From positions 48,911,343 to 48,975,342 of the forward strand of contig NC_079215.1 of NCBI RefSeq assembly GCF_029633865.1: a stretch of DNA of 64,000 nt. Direction: 5' to 3'. The notes under the pieces are model-generated. The model saw only the letters and a list, made by a program, of their open reading frames with translations, had not been told where the DNA came from and did not search any database. The stretch's first letter is position 1. Each line of letters starts with the position of its first letter. Below, one piece after another: positions 54,498 to 64,000 of the stretch. Made by a program: the position numbers and the translations under genes. This DNA is from Lampris incognitus. Taxonomy: Eukaryota; Chordata; Actinopteri; Lampriformes; Lampridae.

Positions 54498-54543
54498 CAT
54501 TTATCCTCGACACCGGCTCAAGAGCCGGTGTCGAGGATAAATG
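54498..54543. repeat. Perfect 46-bp hairpin upstream of palm3 start exon
   Basis: The left arm CATTTATCCTCGACACCGGC+TC and its exact reverse complement are separated by two bases (AA): 22-bp arms without mismatch. It lies 72 bp upstream of the exon with the palm3 start codon. Confidence 0.95.
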
Positions 54544-54549
54544 TCCAGA

Positions 54550-55340
54550 TGTCCACTTTTTCATTTTGTTTGGGCATTAGAAGACAACAACAGAAAACTG
54601 GAAAGAAAAAGAAAAAAATCCCATTCGCCAGAGGCCAAAACCTGCCTCGGCCCGAGTCTGACGGTGCTCCAATAGAGACGGAACAGAGACGTGAATGAAA
54701 CGGCATCGCTGGGTTAACGCCTGAAATCCTCGGGTCTGACCAGTGGAGCTCGCACTTCGGGGACTACAGAGGTGCCAGATGAGCGAGAGCAGCAGATCAG
54801 AGGCAGCGGTTGGAGCCCGGGCTGTTTGGGAAGCATGTAATTGGACAAGTATATCGCAAGTCAGCGACTTTGCCTGCAGAGCCACGACCATCCGAAACCC
54901 TCCACGCTGTTTTGGAGTCTAACCGAGCTCCGACCCTCACCGAAAGGAGTTCTTCATCCCCTATTACATCTTTGGTCCCCCTTGTGACACGGCCGCAGGT
55001 ATCTCTGGGAAAATAAGTGCGGCTATGTTTGCTTTTTTCCCTCCATGCAGCTGACACTAAATGGAACAATATTTAAATAACTCCATGGTACATCAGAGAG
55101 CATAGACTATATTCATGCATGAAAAATGGCTCTATAAAAAAAGACAAGATAGTCGCGAGTGAATTTTCATCATCAAACAAACAATTACTTCGATTCCTGT
55201 TGAAAATAAACACCATGGCTCCAAAAAAAGGAACATTTTCACGGATTGTGTTGGGGGAGGGGGAAATAAATGAATAAATTCTTGCTTTCGGATTGTCCTT
55301 GATGCATTTTTGAGCAATGGAGACAATCTAGCGTTCAACA
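54550..55340. other. palm3 5' intron or upstream region, nothing recognised
   Basis: No 5' UTR exon or promoter that I can support. Confidence 0.4.
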
Positions 55341-55346
55341 CATATG

Positions 55347-55655
55347 GGGCGTCCGGGTAGCACCGCGGCCTATTCCGTTGCCTACCAACATGGGGATCGC
55401 CGGTTTGAATCCCCGTGTTACCGCCGGCTTGGTCGGGCATCCCAACTGAAACAATTGGCCGTGTCTGCAGGTGGGAAGCCGGATGTGGGTATGGGTCCTA
55501 GTCGCTGCACTAGTATATCATCTGGTTAGTCGGGACGCCTGTTCAGGGGGGAGGGGGAACTGGGGGGAATAGCGTGATCCTACCACGCGCTACGTCCCCC
55601 TGGCGAAACTAGGGTAATTGGCCAAATACAATTGGGGGGGGGGGTAAAAAATAAA
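55347..55655 (+). mobile_element. SINE family B with internal deletion
   Basis: The head is GGGGCGTCCGGGTAGCACCG. The copy jumps from CCCCCTGGCGAAACT straight to AGGGTAATTGGCCAAATAC, so about 120 bp of the 3' body is missing. Confidence 0.85.
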
Positions 55656-55669
55656 ATAAAACATCAGTA

Positions 55670-57000
55670 GAAATAGAGTTTGTATGTTTTTTACATGACC
55701 GCTAGCTGCAACATGTTCCTGTTTGCTGATAATTTCCTGTGGTCCTAAGTGGTGTGTCTCGCACCAAAAAATAAAAAGGTTTAGCCAGTACGCAACTGAA
55801 ATCTGACATAGCTAAAAATGTGAGTAATGTGGGGCGCTCTTTGTGAAATAAATGTCACACTGTCAGTGGCAGCACTGCTAATCGCCATCACTGAGCTTTG
55901 AAGCTTCCACTCACTGCTCCCCAACACAGCTTTTTATCCAATTCATAACCAACACACACACTCCAATATATATACATATAAACTATACCCTTTTTCCATC
56001 TCATTAATATCAACATGACACTCAGACTGGAAGCATAGAATTGCCATAACAAGAACTTAAACATTGATCCACAGCCCACCCCTCATCTACCCCCATCCAC
56101 TGCTCATCACAAAATGGTATTTAAAGTAGTCTCTATGAGGAAATCTACAAAATAAAGTGGTAACATTGAAGGACACAGTTACTCCTCTGATACATCTGTT
56201 CACTGGAGGCCAGAGGTGACAAACTTGTCAACTGCACCCTGGCGTCCAACATATTTTCCACCTCCTTCAAGGAACTGGCCCCTGCAAACCTAATAGATAG
56301 GAAAGCAGCAGAAGGGGGGGGGGGAATGAATAAGTGTCAGTCGCCAGTGGAAAAAAAATAATAGAAGGGTAAAAGGAATGAAGAGAGAGGGAAGAACTGA
56401 AAAACCGGCTCTCATGCAGCAGAAAACAGTTAGTGTGAGCTAGAGTGTCAGCTGCCAATCTGCAGGAAGTCATACACATATACAGAGAAAGAGAGCACGT
56501 GAGCGAGAGAAAGACAAACTCGGAAACAAAAACCTCCTCTCCAAAGTATTTAAAAAGGACTGGAGGTGCTATATGACAGCTTACAGTATATGCCTCCGCT
56601 GGGAGTTGAGGCTTCTGTGTCATCAGGGCTCCAGGAGAGCACCCAGAATAGCAGCCAGAGATAAACAAGCTAACACAAACAGAGGCTTTGATGAGGAGGT
56701 ATTGAGGAGCTCCCCACAGACACACACTGACTTCGATAATTAGACATGATATGGGAGGGTAACGGAGGATGGGAGGGGGGCAAAGTCAAAGTTAGAAACA
56801 AAAAGTCAAGAGGATTCCAGAAAGGAGTGTAGTAAAGTAGGACTGACAGGTTAAAAACTGCTTGTAACTGATGGGCTTCACATTTAATCGGCACTGAGGT
56901 CATCTAATCTATGAATGTACAGTGGTTTCAGGGAAGCAATTGCCCAGTTGATCATTTCTTAATTTGCTGTGCTGCAAGGTGAAATTAAATATATTTCTTT
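55670..57000. other. Intergenic, nothing recognised
   Basis: No supported feature. Confidence 0.5.
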
Positions 57001-57003
57001 ATA

Positions 57004-57028
57004 GTACTACTACTACTACTACTACCAG

Positions 57029-57063
<35 letters not shown>

Positions 57064-57130
57064 TCGGCTGCTCACGTTAGGGGTCGCCGCAGCGGATCAT
57101 CCGTTTCCATTTCTTCCTCTCTTGTGCATC
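57004..57130. repeat. TAC trinucleotide run plus dispersed repeat end
   Basis: (TAC)n at 57004-57061 followed by TTTCGGCTGCTCACGTTAGG and GGTCGCCGCAGCGGATCATC, a combination I recognise as a dispersed fish repeat end of unknown family. Confidence 0.6.
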
Positions 57131-57339
57131 TACATCAAAAATTAAAATCTGAGACGTAGCGAATTGATAAGTATTCTCTTCCTTTGTATTAACGATGCAA
57201 ATTAGCAAGATATTCTTTAGCTTTTCTTGAGGCTGAACGGATGCCTAAGCATTTCTGCCTGCCATGCTGTATTGTCGTGCATTCGACAAATAAAAGAACT
57301 TGAACTTTCTGAAGTCTCACAAATGAAACAGCTGATCTG

Positions 57340-58455
57340 TCCTTCTGTCATCTGAAGACCGAGGAACCGCTAGTTGGACTTTGAGAAGATGTTATTTGGA
57401 GTAAAAAAACTGGAGCGGGTTATAAAGAGACTGGCAAAGCTTTGAATCGTCCAAGGAATAGTCCATTGTAAAATGACATGGAAAACAGATGGTACACCCA
57501 GACACTACCAAGATCAGGTCATCCTACCAAACTTAGCAACTGGGTAAAAAGGGCAGTTATCAGAGAAGAGGCCCAGAGACCAGCTACAACACTCACAGTT
57601 GCAAACACTTATCAACTAAAATGGGAGAAACTGTCCAGAGATAAACAATCTCTTCAGTACTTCACAGAGTTGGCCTCTGGGAGACTGGGTAGAAGAAACC
57701 TCCTTGTAAGAAAGTAATGCCTCGAGTTTGCTAGAAACCAAGTGAAAAAAAAAATCTGAGACCTTCTGGAAGAATATTTTGTGATTGGAAGAGATGAAAG
57801 TTGAGCTCTTTGGTCTGAAAGCAAAGCTCTGCTTGGTGGCTTGTTAGAACCCATGTGACAAAATCTGAGACTATCTGGAGTAATTTGTTGTCTGATGGGG
57901 CTAAAGTTGAATTCTTTGGTCTGAAAGCAAAGCATTGTTTTGTCCAAACCAAACACAGCTGAATGCCTGAGTCACACCATTCCTACTGTCGAGCACAGTG
58001 GTGGCAGCGCCATGCTATGGGGTTATTTCTCAGCAGGAATGACAGGAAAGCTTGCTGCCATCAAGGGTAAGATGGATGGAGCCAAGTACAGGCAATGGGT
58101 ACAGGAAATGAGCTCTCCACCAGAATGGCGGAGAACCCATTTCAGTCAGTAAGATATCTGTGTTTAGGGCAGAGATTCATGTTCCAACTGGTCAATGACT
58201 CAAAGCACACCACAATAGACAACAAAATAATTTCTAGAAAAAATAAAGTTAATATTCTGGAATGACACCACCAAAGCCAAGACTTAAATCCCAATGAAAA
58301 TCTGTGTGGTGACCAAAAATTCTGTTGTGACCGTCCAAATTTGCAGGGTTGGAACAAATTTGCATGGAGAAATAGTGGAAAACGTTTTACATCTTACTGT
58401 GCAAAGCTCATACAGAAAAACCCTAAAATGACTCACAGCTGTATTTGCTGCCAAA
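57340..58455 (+). pseudogene. Degenerate Tc1-like transposase
   Basis: Pieces of a Tc1 transposase survive in shifting frames: RSGHPTKLSNWVKRAVIREE, then [40 protein letters not shown], and SQDLNPNENLCG. Stops and frameshifts are many. An internal duplication of about 110 bp (units starting near 57728 and 57840, both containing GTTGA(G/A)(C/T)TCTTTGGTCTGA) is present. Confidence 0.75.
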
Positions 58456-58511
58456 GGGCTACCTACATAGTATTGTCTCTAAGGGGGGGGGGTGTTGCTG
58501 GGGGATACGTC

Positions 58512-58953
58512 TATATATTTTTTCCCCCTTTTTCTCCCCAATTGTACCTGTCCAATTACCCCACTCTTCCGAGCCATCCCGGTCACTGCTCCACCCCCTC
58601 ATGCCGAGCCGGGGAGGGCTGCAGACTATCATATGCTTCCTCTGATACATGTGGAGTCGCCAGACGCTTCTTTTCACCAGACAGTGAGGAGTTTCGCCAG
58701 GGGGACGTAGCGCATGGGAGGATCACGCTATTCTCCCCAGTTCCCCCTCCCCCCTGAACAAGCGCCCCGACCGACCAGAAGAGGCGCTAGTGCAGTGACC
58801 AGGACACATACCCACATCCAACTTCCCACCCGCAGACACGGCCAATTGCATCTGTAGGGACGTCCGACCAAGCCGGAGGTAACATGGGGATTCTAACCAG
58901 CAATTCCCGTGTTGGTAGGCAATGGAATAGACTGATACACTACCCAGACACCT
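58512..58953 (-). mobile_element. SINE family B inserted in the Tc1 relic
   Basis: Reverse full-length copy, from TTTCTCCCCAATTGTACCTG to the degenerate head at GATACACTACCCAGACACC. Confidence 0.8.
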
Positions 58954-59003
58954 GCTTCTGTGTATTATTATATTCCCAGCCAATGCAACTTTCCTTTTAT
59001 TGG

Positions 59004-59340
59004 GCAGCACGGTGGCCCAGTGGTTAGCACTGTTGCCTCACAGCAAGATGGTCCTGGGTTTGAACCCCAGGAGTTTGCCTGTTCTCCCCGTGTCTGCATG
59101 GGCTCCCTCCAGGTGCTCTGGTTTGCTCCCAGCATCAAAAAGACATGCATGTTAGGGTTAATACTCCTGTCTGTGCCCCTGACCAAGGCAATGGAAAAAA
59201 GAACCGAAGTTGGTCCCCGCAGGCTGCAGCTGCCCACTGCTAACTTAACATAGGATGGGTTAAATGCAGAGAACAAATTCATTGTAAGAATACAATTTGT
59301 TGTAAGAATGCAATGTCAAATAAAGTGGCTTTAATTTCAG
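59004..59340 (+). mobile_element. SINE subfamily A2
   Basis: The head is GGGCAGCACGGTGGCCCAGT with B box GGTTTGAACCC. The tail is GACATGCATGTTAGGGTTAA ... GGATGGGTTAAATGCAGAG. Confidence 0.85.
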
Positions 59341-59399
59341 TAAAGTGGCTTTCATTTTTACTTATATAAATAAATACTAAAGCGATTTGTCTGTAAATT

Positions 59400-59648
59400 G
59401 GCTGCATTTATATAGTGCTTTTCTAGTCTACTGACCCGTCAAAGTGCTTTACAATGTATGTCTCACATTCATACACTGATGGCAGAGCCTGCCATTGCAA
59501 GGTGCTAAGCTGCTCATCAGGAGCAGTTGGGGGTTCAGTGTCTTGCTCAAGGACACTTCGACATACTCTCTGAAGGAGCCGGGGATTGAACCAGGAACCT
59601 TCCGATTACTGGACAACCTGCTCTACCTCCTGAGCCATGCCGCCCCAC
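59400..59648 (-). mobile_element. tRNA-derived SINE of a third type
   Basis: On the minus strand the head GGGCGGCATGGCTCAGGAGG has A box TGGCTCAGGAGG and B box GGTTCAATCC. The 3' end is the ATTTATATAGTGC type repeat. Confidence 0.65.
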
Positions 59649-59850
59649 TCTGTACAATTCAAAATGATGCCCAAGTGTTTCAATGATGAGACATTTAAGT
59701 TTTTCAGATTTGAAAAACAAATACTCATGAAAAACATATCCCTTTCGCTGTAAATGTTCTGAATTTCGTACAATACAAATTATTTCAATACATTAACATC
59801 TGTGGGTTCATGGTGGGGGTGAATACTTTCTGAAGGGACCTGGACCTGTA
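59649..59850 (+). mobile_element. 3' end of the interrupted Tc1 relic
   Basis: Sequence after the SINE cluster (AATGATGCCCAAGTG, TTTCAGATTTGAAAAACA, GGGTGAATACTTTCTGAAG) resembles the usual 3' end of fish Tc1 elements and fits as the continuation of 58455. Confidence 0.45.
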
Positions 59851-60059
59851 TTTAGTATACAGAAGTGCTAATAAAGATGCTTTTGTGAAAAGTGCCACAC
59901 CAATGACAAAGCCTGTGGCTGGCCAAGTATAAATGGATCAAGCATAAACTATACTGGAAAAGACAACCACAAAATCAATTGGTTCAAGGGGACGCCAAAA
60001 ATAGAGTACATGTGATTTGCACGATCCTTAACTGCTCCTTTCCTTGATAACGCAGGGTT

Positions 60060-60366
60060 ATGAATATAACCACTGTTCCCTGAAGGAGAGGAACGAGGTA
60101 CACCACACATTCTATGGTCTATGGGATATAACGCCCTCGAGTCTGGCTGAAGACACCTCTATTCATACCTGAAAGGCAAATGATGCGTGGTGACGCATGT
60201 TGGCCTGGTCCCACCCCCAAGGCTATAGCATAGCATAGGCTATAGCATAGTCATAAACAGCATCCCTCAGTTCATCACACTGCTCTTCACCAAGCTCCGC
60301 GGCGAAGCGAGGCGAATGAGTGTTGTACCTCACTCCTCTGCTTCAGGGAACAGTGGTTATATTCAT
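60060..60366. mobile_element. MITE-like element with 43-bp terminal inverted repeats
   Basis: 60060-60102 and the reverse complement of 60324-60366 match at 40 of 43 positions (both start ATGAATATAACCACTGTTCC). The interior is about 220 bp and has no coding frame. Superfamily not determined; the true ends may lie a few bases outside. Confidence 0.7.
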
Positions 60367-60431
60367 GCATTCCCTTTCAGTCGATTCATTCGGTACAACA
60401 CAATGTATGGGATGTATACTCACGCCCCGCA

Positions 60432-60575
60432 GAGTCAAGTCAAGTCAATTTAATTTGTATAGCCCAATATCAGAGCAGGAACAATCCAATACACTGGGTT
60501 CCAAGTAAAGCAGACCCAACAGAGAGCACAGCGTGGGCCACTGAAGGGACCACTACATCTAAACGAGAGAAGAAA
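60432..60575. repeat. Dispersed 'GTCAAGTCAAGTCAA' repeat
   Basis: GTCAAGTCAAGTCAATTTAA and GTATAGCCCAATATCA. A related stretch lies at about 29889-29945. A common teleost repeat in my experience; family not named. Confidence 0.5.
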
Positions 60576-60859
60576 AAAAAACGCAATTAAGTGTGGCATT
60601 TCTATTTTTCTGTGTCTTCATCATCATGGATCATGTGTAAAATTAGGCTATTATTGATGCATGACTCATGCATGAAGATTACCAATTCACTTTGCATGCA
60701 TGCAATTCTTGCTATCACCATGGAAGCGTGGCGGCGCAATCAGAAAAAAGAAACAAACTTTCTGAAAAACAAAACAAAACAAGCTCTCTTAGTCCCACTC
60801 AGTCTGCGTGCCGAATCGCCATTATTAATTTCTATGTTGTAGTCAGCATACAGATAGCT

Positions 60860-62681
60860 ATGTCAAAAAGAAAACAAGGGAGCTTAGTCGCAAATTTTGG
60901 ATTGATTAAAAAAAAAAACTAAGCCAATCGAAGAGCAACCAGAGCAAGAGGCGTCTTCTACAACCGACGCTGATGCTACACGGCGTGATAGCACGGCACA
61001 CAAAAGGCCGTTGAAGTCACAGCAACCAAGCAAAAGAAGATTCTGCCAAACAAGGTGCTTGAGATCAATTCCAAATTAACGGAAGAAACAGCAACTTCAT
61101 CCAGATCCGCTTGTAGGGTGGCCAAGGAAAGGCTGGCTTATAAAAAGCTCCCTCCTTTGACGATGCTTCAGGAGCTCAGTGGTGCAAAAGTAGGCACTGT
61201 ACACAAGTCAGATCACCTGTGTGCTGAAACTGTAGGCCATATTGCACAGCAAATGCGGAAGAAGTTTGTTTCGAATATTAAAGAGGTCAATTCAAAAATC
61301 AGCATCACCGTTGATGAAAGCACAGTACATGGACGTGCTTATCTCATTATATACGTGAGATGCGATGTGAGTGGGAAAGGAGATGTGAACAATGTATTTT
61401 TAGACACTGCAGAGCTGACGCAGGGCACAGATGCAGAATCAATTTACAACAGCTTGAGACAGAGCTTTCACCACATGGGATTAGATGATGAGTTTTTGGG
61501 GAAACACCTCATCAGCATCGCTACAGATGTGGCTTCAGTTCTCACTGGTAAAACCACTGGAGTCATTGCAAGGGTTAAACGTGATTTTCATCAAACATTC
61601 ACTCCATACAATGCCTGGCCCACCGCCTTGAATTGGAAGTCCTTGACTCTCTCAAAGAGGTTTCTGGATGTAACCACTTCCGAGTTTTTTTTTTCTTTTA
61701 ATCTCCAAGCTGTACTCTCTGTACCACCAGTCCGCAAAGAACGCGAGATTGCTTGAGGAAGCAGCTGCAGATCTAAATATGCAAATTTTAGAATTTGAAC
61801 AAATATTTAACGTCAGGTGGGTGGCAAGTAGTTTTAATACTGTAAAAGCAGTCTGAAATAACCACCATGCTTTAGCGTGTCACTTCAAAACAGCAAGCGA
61901 GGATGCATCTCGCAGTGACCCTGAGGGGACGAAATTCCTGGGGGTACACAAACACCTCACAAACTCTGGGTTTTTTACTGGATCTGGCTTGCATGAAAGA
62001 CATACCGTGAGCTGCAGGGCCTCTCACTGAAAATTCAGCAGATACATGTCTCTAGAGGATGCCAGTCGCTACCTTCAGCAGACTATTGATATACTGACAG
62101 CCATGAAAGCGAGTGGGGGTAAATCCACACTGAAGGCTGAACAGTGCACGTCCCTGGGCCTGTTTAAAGACATTGAGCTCCTTGAGGGCAGAGGCAAGAT
62201 TAACTGGAGTCAGTTTTATCAATCTGTGACTGACAGTCTCACAAAGCGAATGCCAGAATCAGAACTTGTCCAGATGCTGAAACCTCTGGATAAGCACTTT
62301 TGGCCACTGAACCGCAATGCATTGATCCTGTATGAAGAAAACAAGGTACAGGCACTTGCGAAAACACTTGGCAAACCAGGCAGAGAGGCGGTTGAGGAGT
62401 TCCGTGACTGGAAGTTACAAGATAAAGCACCAGGCAAAACGCTGGAGAAGTTTTATACAGCAAGCAGGACAAACCATCTCACCTCATCTGAGTGTGAGAG
62501 GGGGTTTTCTGCAGTTAATAATACTGATAGCAAGATCTGCAATAGTTTGCGTGAAAACAGCCTCTCATTGCTCCTTTTTGTGGATCTTAATGGACCCCCT
62601 TTGGAGAGATTCAACCCAACCCAAATCAGATCATTGCCAGTCCACATCATAGGCTTTTGGATGAACAGTAAAGGCAGCTGA
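60860..62681 (+). pseudogene. hAT-type transposase pseudogene, KIAA1586-like
   Basis: MSKRKQGSLVANFGLIKKK starts the frame. After disruptions near 60905 and 61030 a long block follows (SKISITVDESTVHGRAYLII, IATDVASVLTGKTTGVIARV), then a frameshift near the T run at 61687, several stops at 61850-62040, and a final open block. That block ends with the hAT dimerisation signature SECERGFSAVN and NSLRENSLSLLLFV. It resembles the hAT-derived KIAA1586-like proteins of vertebrates. Conserved blocks with multiple breaks mean it is not functional. Confidence 0.7.
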
Positions 62682-62699
62682 ACTCAGGCCTCTGGTCAC

Positions 62700-63520
62700 T
62701 TCTGTTTTAAGGTAAGGGCTATTGCCAAATTACTGTAATATTCACTGTTAGCACTGTATTGTATGTGATGGGTGTTGATGAGAACTGGATCCTTTGCAGG
62801 CAGCCCGGCCTATTTCTATTGATATTGACAATGCTCATGCATATGTGTGTTGTTATAGGCTGGTTTGTTGATATGTGACCCCTGCTTTTGATGTCTTAAT
62901 TGTCCAGAGAAATTATGGTGCTCATCTGTATGTGATGGGTAACTTCAACTGTTGTTGATGAGGACTCAATCCCTTGCAGGCAGGCTGGCATGCTCTGTTT
63001 TTTTATTTAATGCTCATACTTTTATGTGTTTATAGGCTGTTTTGTTATTTGACCTATATCTTATTTGTATGGAGAAACTATGCAGAGTATACTGTGCCCT
63101 GCTTTAGTTGGCCATATTGTAGCATACTGTGATGTTTGGTTTTGATACCCGTGTGGAGGTTTGATGTAGTCATTAACTGATTATGCTATATTATGCTGCT
63201 GCTGTTGAATTCATGGTTCACCTTATCCATACGATAAGGAACTACAAGACAATAAAGATCGCTTATTGACTGCTTTGTTAAGGTTCTTGTTTACACTTTT
63301 TTACATGCCAAACAGAGAACATTCCTAACAAGATGGCGCCCCCTCGCAACATACAACGCAGGTGACGTACCTTCACATTCCCTATACGTATATCAGATGT
63401 GCTGACATAAAGCAAGGAGGCCTACATGCTTGAAGCCATAAATGTTTCTTTGCACCAAGTCACAGTCAGCCCTTTCTTTGAGGCAGGTGCAAGCACCCCC
63501 CACCCCCCACCCCCGGTAAA
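62700..63520. other. Probable 3' flank of the hAT element
   Basis: AT-rich DNA with two diverged copies of a segment (62760-62900 and 62925-63060) both containing TGTATGTGATGGGT and GATGAG(A/G)ACT. No terminal repeat found. Confidence 0.4.
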
Positions 63521-63559
63521 AAAAGTGAGCTACCATGAAAGCCGTGGTATAGTAGTTCT

Positions 63560-64000
63560 CACACTAGAGGCAATGAGGCTGACTTGAATGTGCAAGGTGG
63601 TGGCTTTCGTCTGACCTCCCTCATTAGGTAGTGTGCTCCGTAGCGCCTCCGCCTGCAACTTCCTGCGCTTAAACTTGGCCTGAATGGACCCAAGTGACTG
63701 GCCAAACAGACCCTCCATCGAAATTCGTGCATCCAAGTATGCTGCCCTGTCAATGTCAGGCATATGCAACAGCGTCAACCACAGATGTCATTGTGCTACC
63801 ACCGTGCTCGCTAAGCCCTGCCCCAGTGACAGCGCTGCACACTGTGACATGTGCGAAACGTAGACAGACACTGGCCTGATTTCATCCAGCAGCGGGGACA
63901 GGAGGCTGCCTGCAGGTAGTTTCAATCCTAGCTCTGCCAGACACATAGTTTGGTACGTCTGAAGCAGTGTAACAGAACTGAAGCTTTGATAGTGCCAGCC
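63560..64000 (-). pseudogene. DIRS-like retrotransposon Gag-type fragment, cut by the window edge
   Basis: The minus strand reads YQTMCLAELGLKLPAGSLLS, then a stop near 63784-63786, then LLHMPDIDRAAYLDARISME and FGQSLGSIQAKFKRRKLQAE. The order and spacing match ORF1 proteins of fish DIRS-type elements as I know them. One stop codon interrupts it, and the 5' part lies beyond the window. Confidence 0.5.

Noticed and set aside
54498-54543. microRNA precursor
   Set aside because: A two-base loop with fully complementary 22-bp arms does not fit a Drosha/Dicer hairpin, and there is no longer stem.
58990-59060. Possible tRNA gene in the SINE head
   Set aside because: It continues into a known SINE body and tail and lacks an acceptor stem.

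Overview
This 64 kb window is vertebrate nuclear DNA, almost certainly from a teleost fish. The evidence is intron-split genes with GT-AG junctions, very dense CA/GT, GA and TA microsatellites, many tRNA-derived SINEs with a GGAT-type tail, Tc1, Tigger, hAT, Ty3/gypsy and DIRS-like mobile elements, and protein matches to vertebrate families. I see no prokaryotic features.

Genes, left to right. (1) Plus strand, about 181-8392: the 3' part of an immunoglobulin-superfamily membrane receptor gene (two and a half Ig domains, a micro-exon stalk, one transmembrane exon and a short cytoplasmic tail split over small exons). Its 5' end lies outside the window. (2) Minus strand, 20184-14656: three coding exons of a MISP/AKAP2-family gene, best matched to MISP3. 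The phases join perfectly to give 973 residues; the 5' end was not found. (3) Minus strand, 36846-36253: an intronless, complete 197-residue secreted lipocalin of the orosomucoid / fish toxin-binding type with a TATA box upstream. (4) Minus strand, 54418-42151: six coding exons of a paralemmin, best matched to PALM3. The phases join perfectly to give 491 residues ending in the CaaX box CSVM. PALM3 and MISP3 are neighbours in human 19p13.12, and PALM2-AKAP2 and PALM1-MISP are parallel pairs, so the tandem supports both calls.

Mobile DNA fills much of the rest. The region 21.8-27.7 kb is a nest of LTR elements: a complete 345-bp miniature LTR retrotransposon (TRIM) with a tRNA-Leu primer-binding site and tRNA-like boxes inside its LTRs; a second TRIM family as a tail-to-tail inverted pair; and a young 4.8-kb Ty3/gypsy element inserted in one of these TRIMs. 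A solo LTR of the second family sits at 6.9 kb. An intact Tc1-like transposon lies in palm3 intron 5. The right end (57-64 kb) holds a Tc1 relic broken by SINEs, a MITE-like element, a hAT pseudogene and a DIRS-like fragment.

The least familiar biology is the TRIM group with tRNA-like LTRs. Other items of note are the intronless lipocalin, two perfect hairpins, and CA/GT tracts lying at the splice sites of four palm3 exons.
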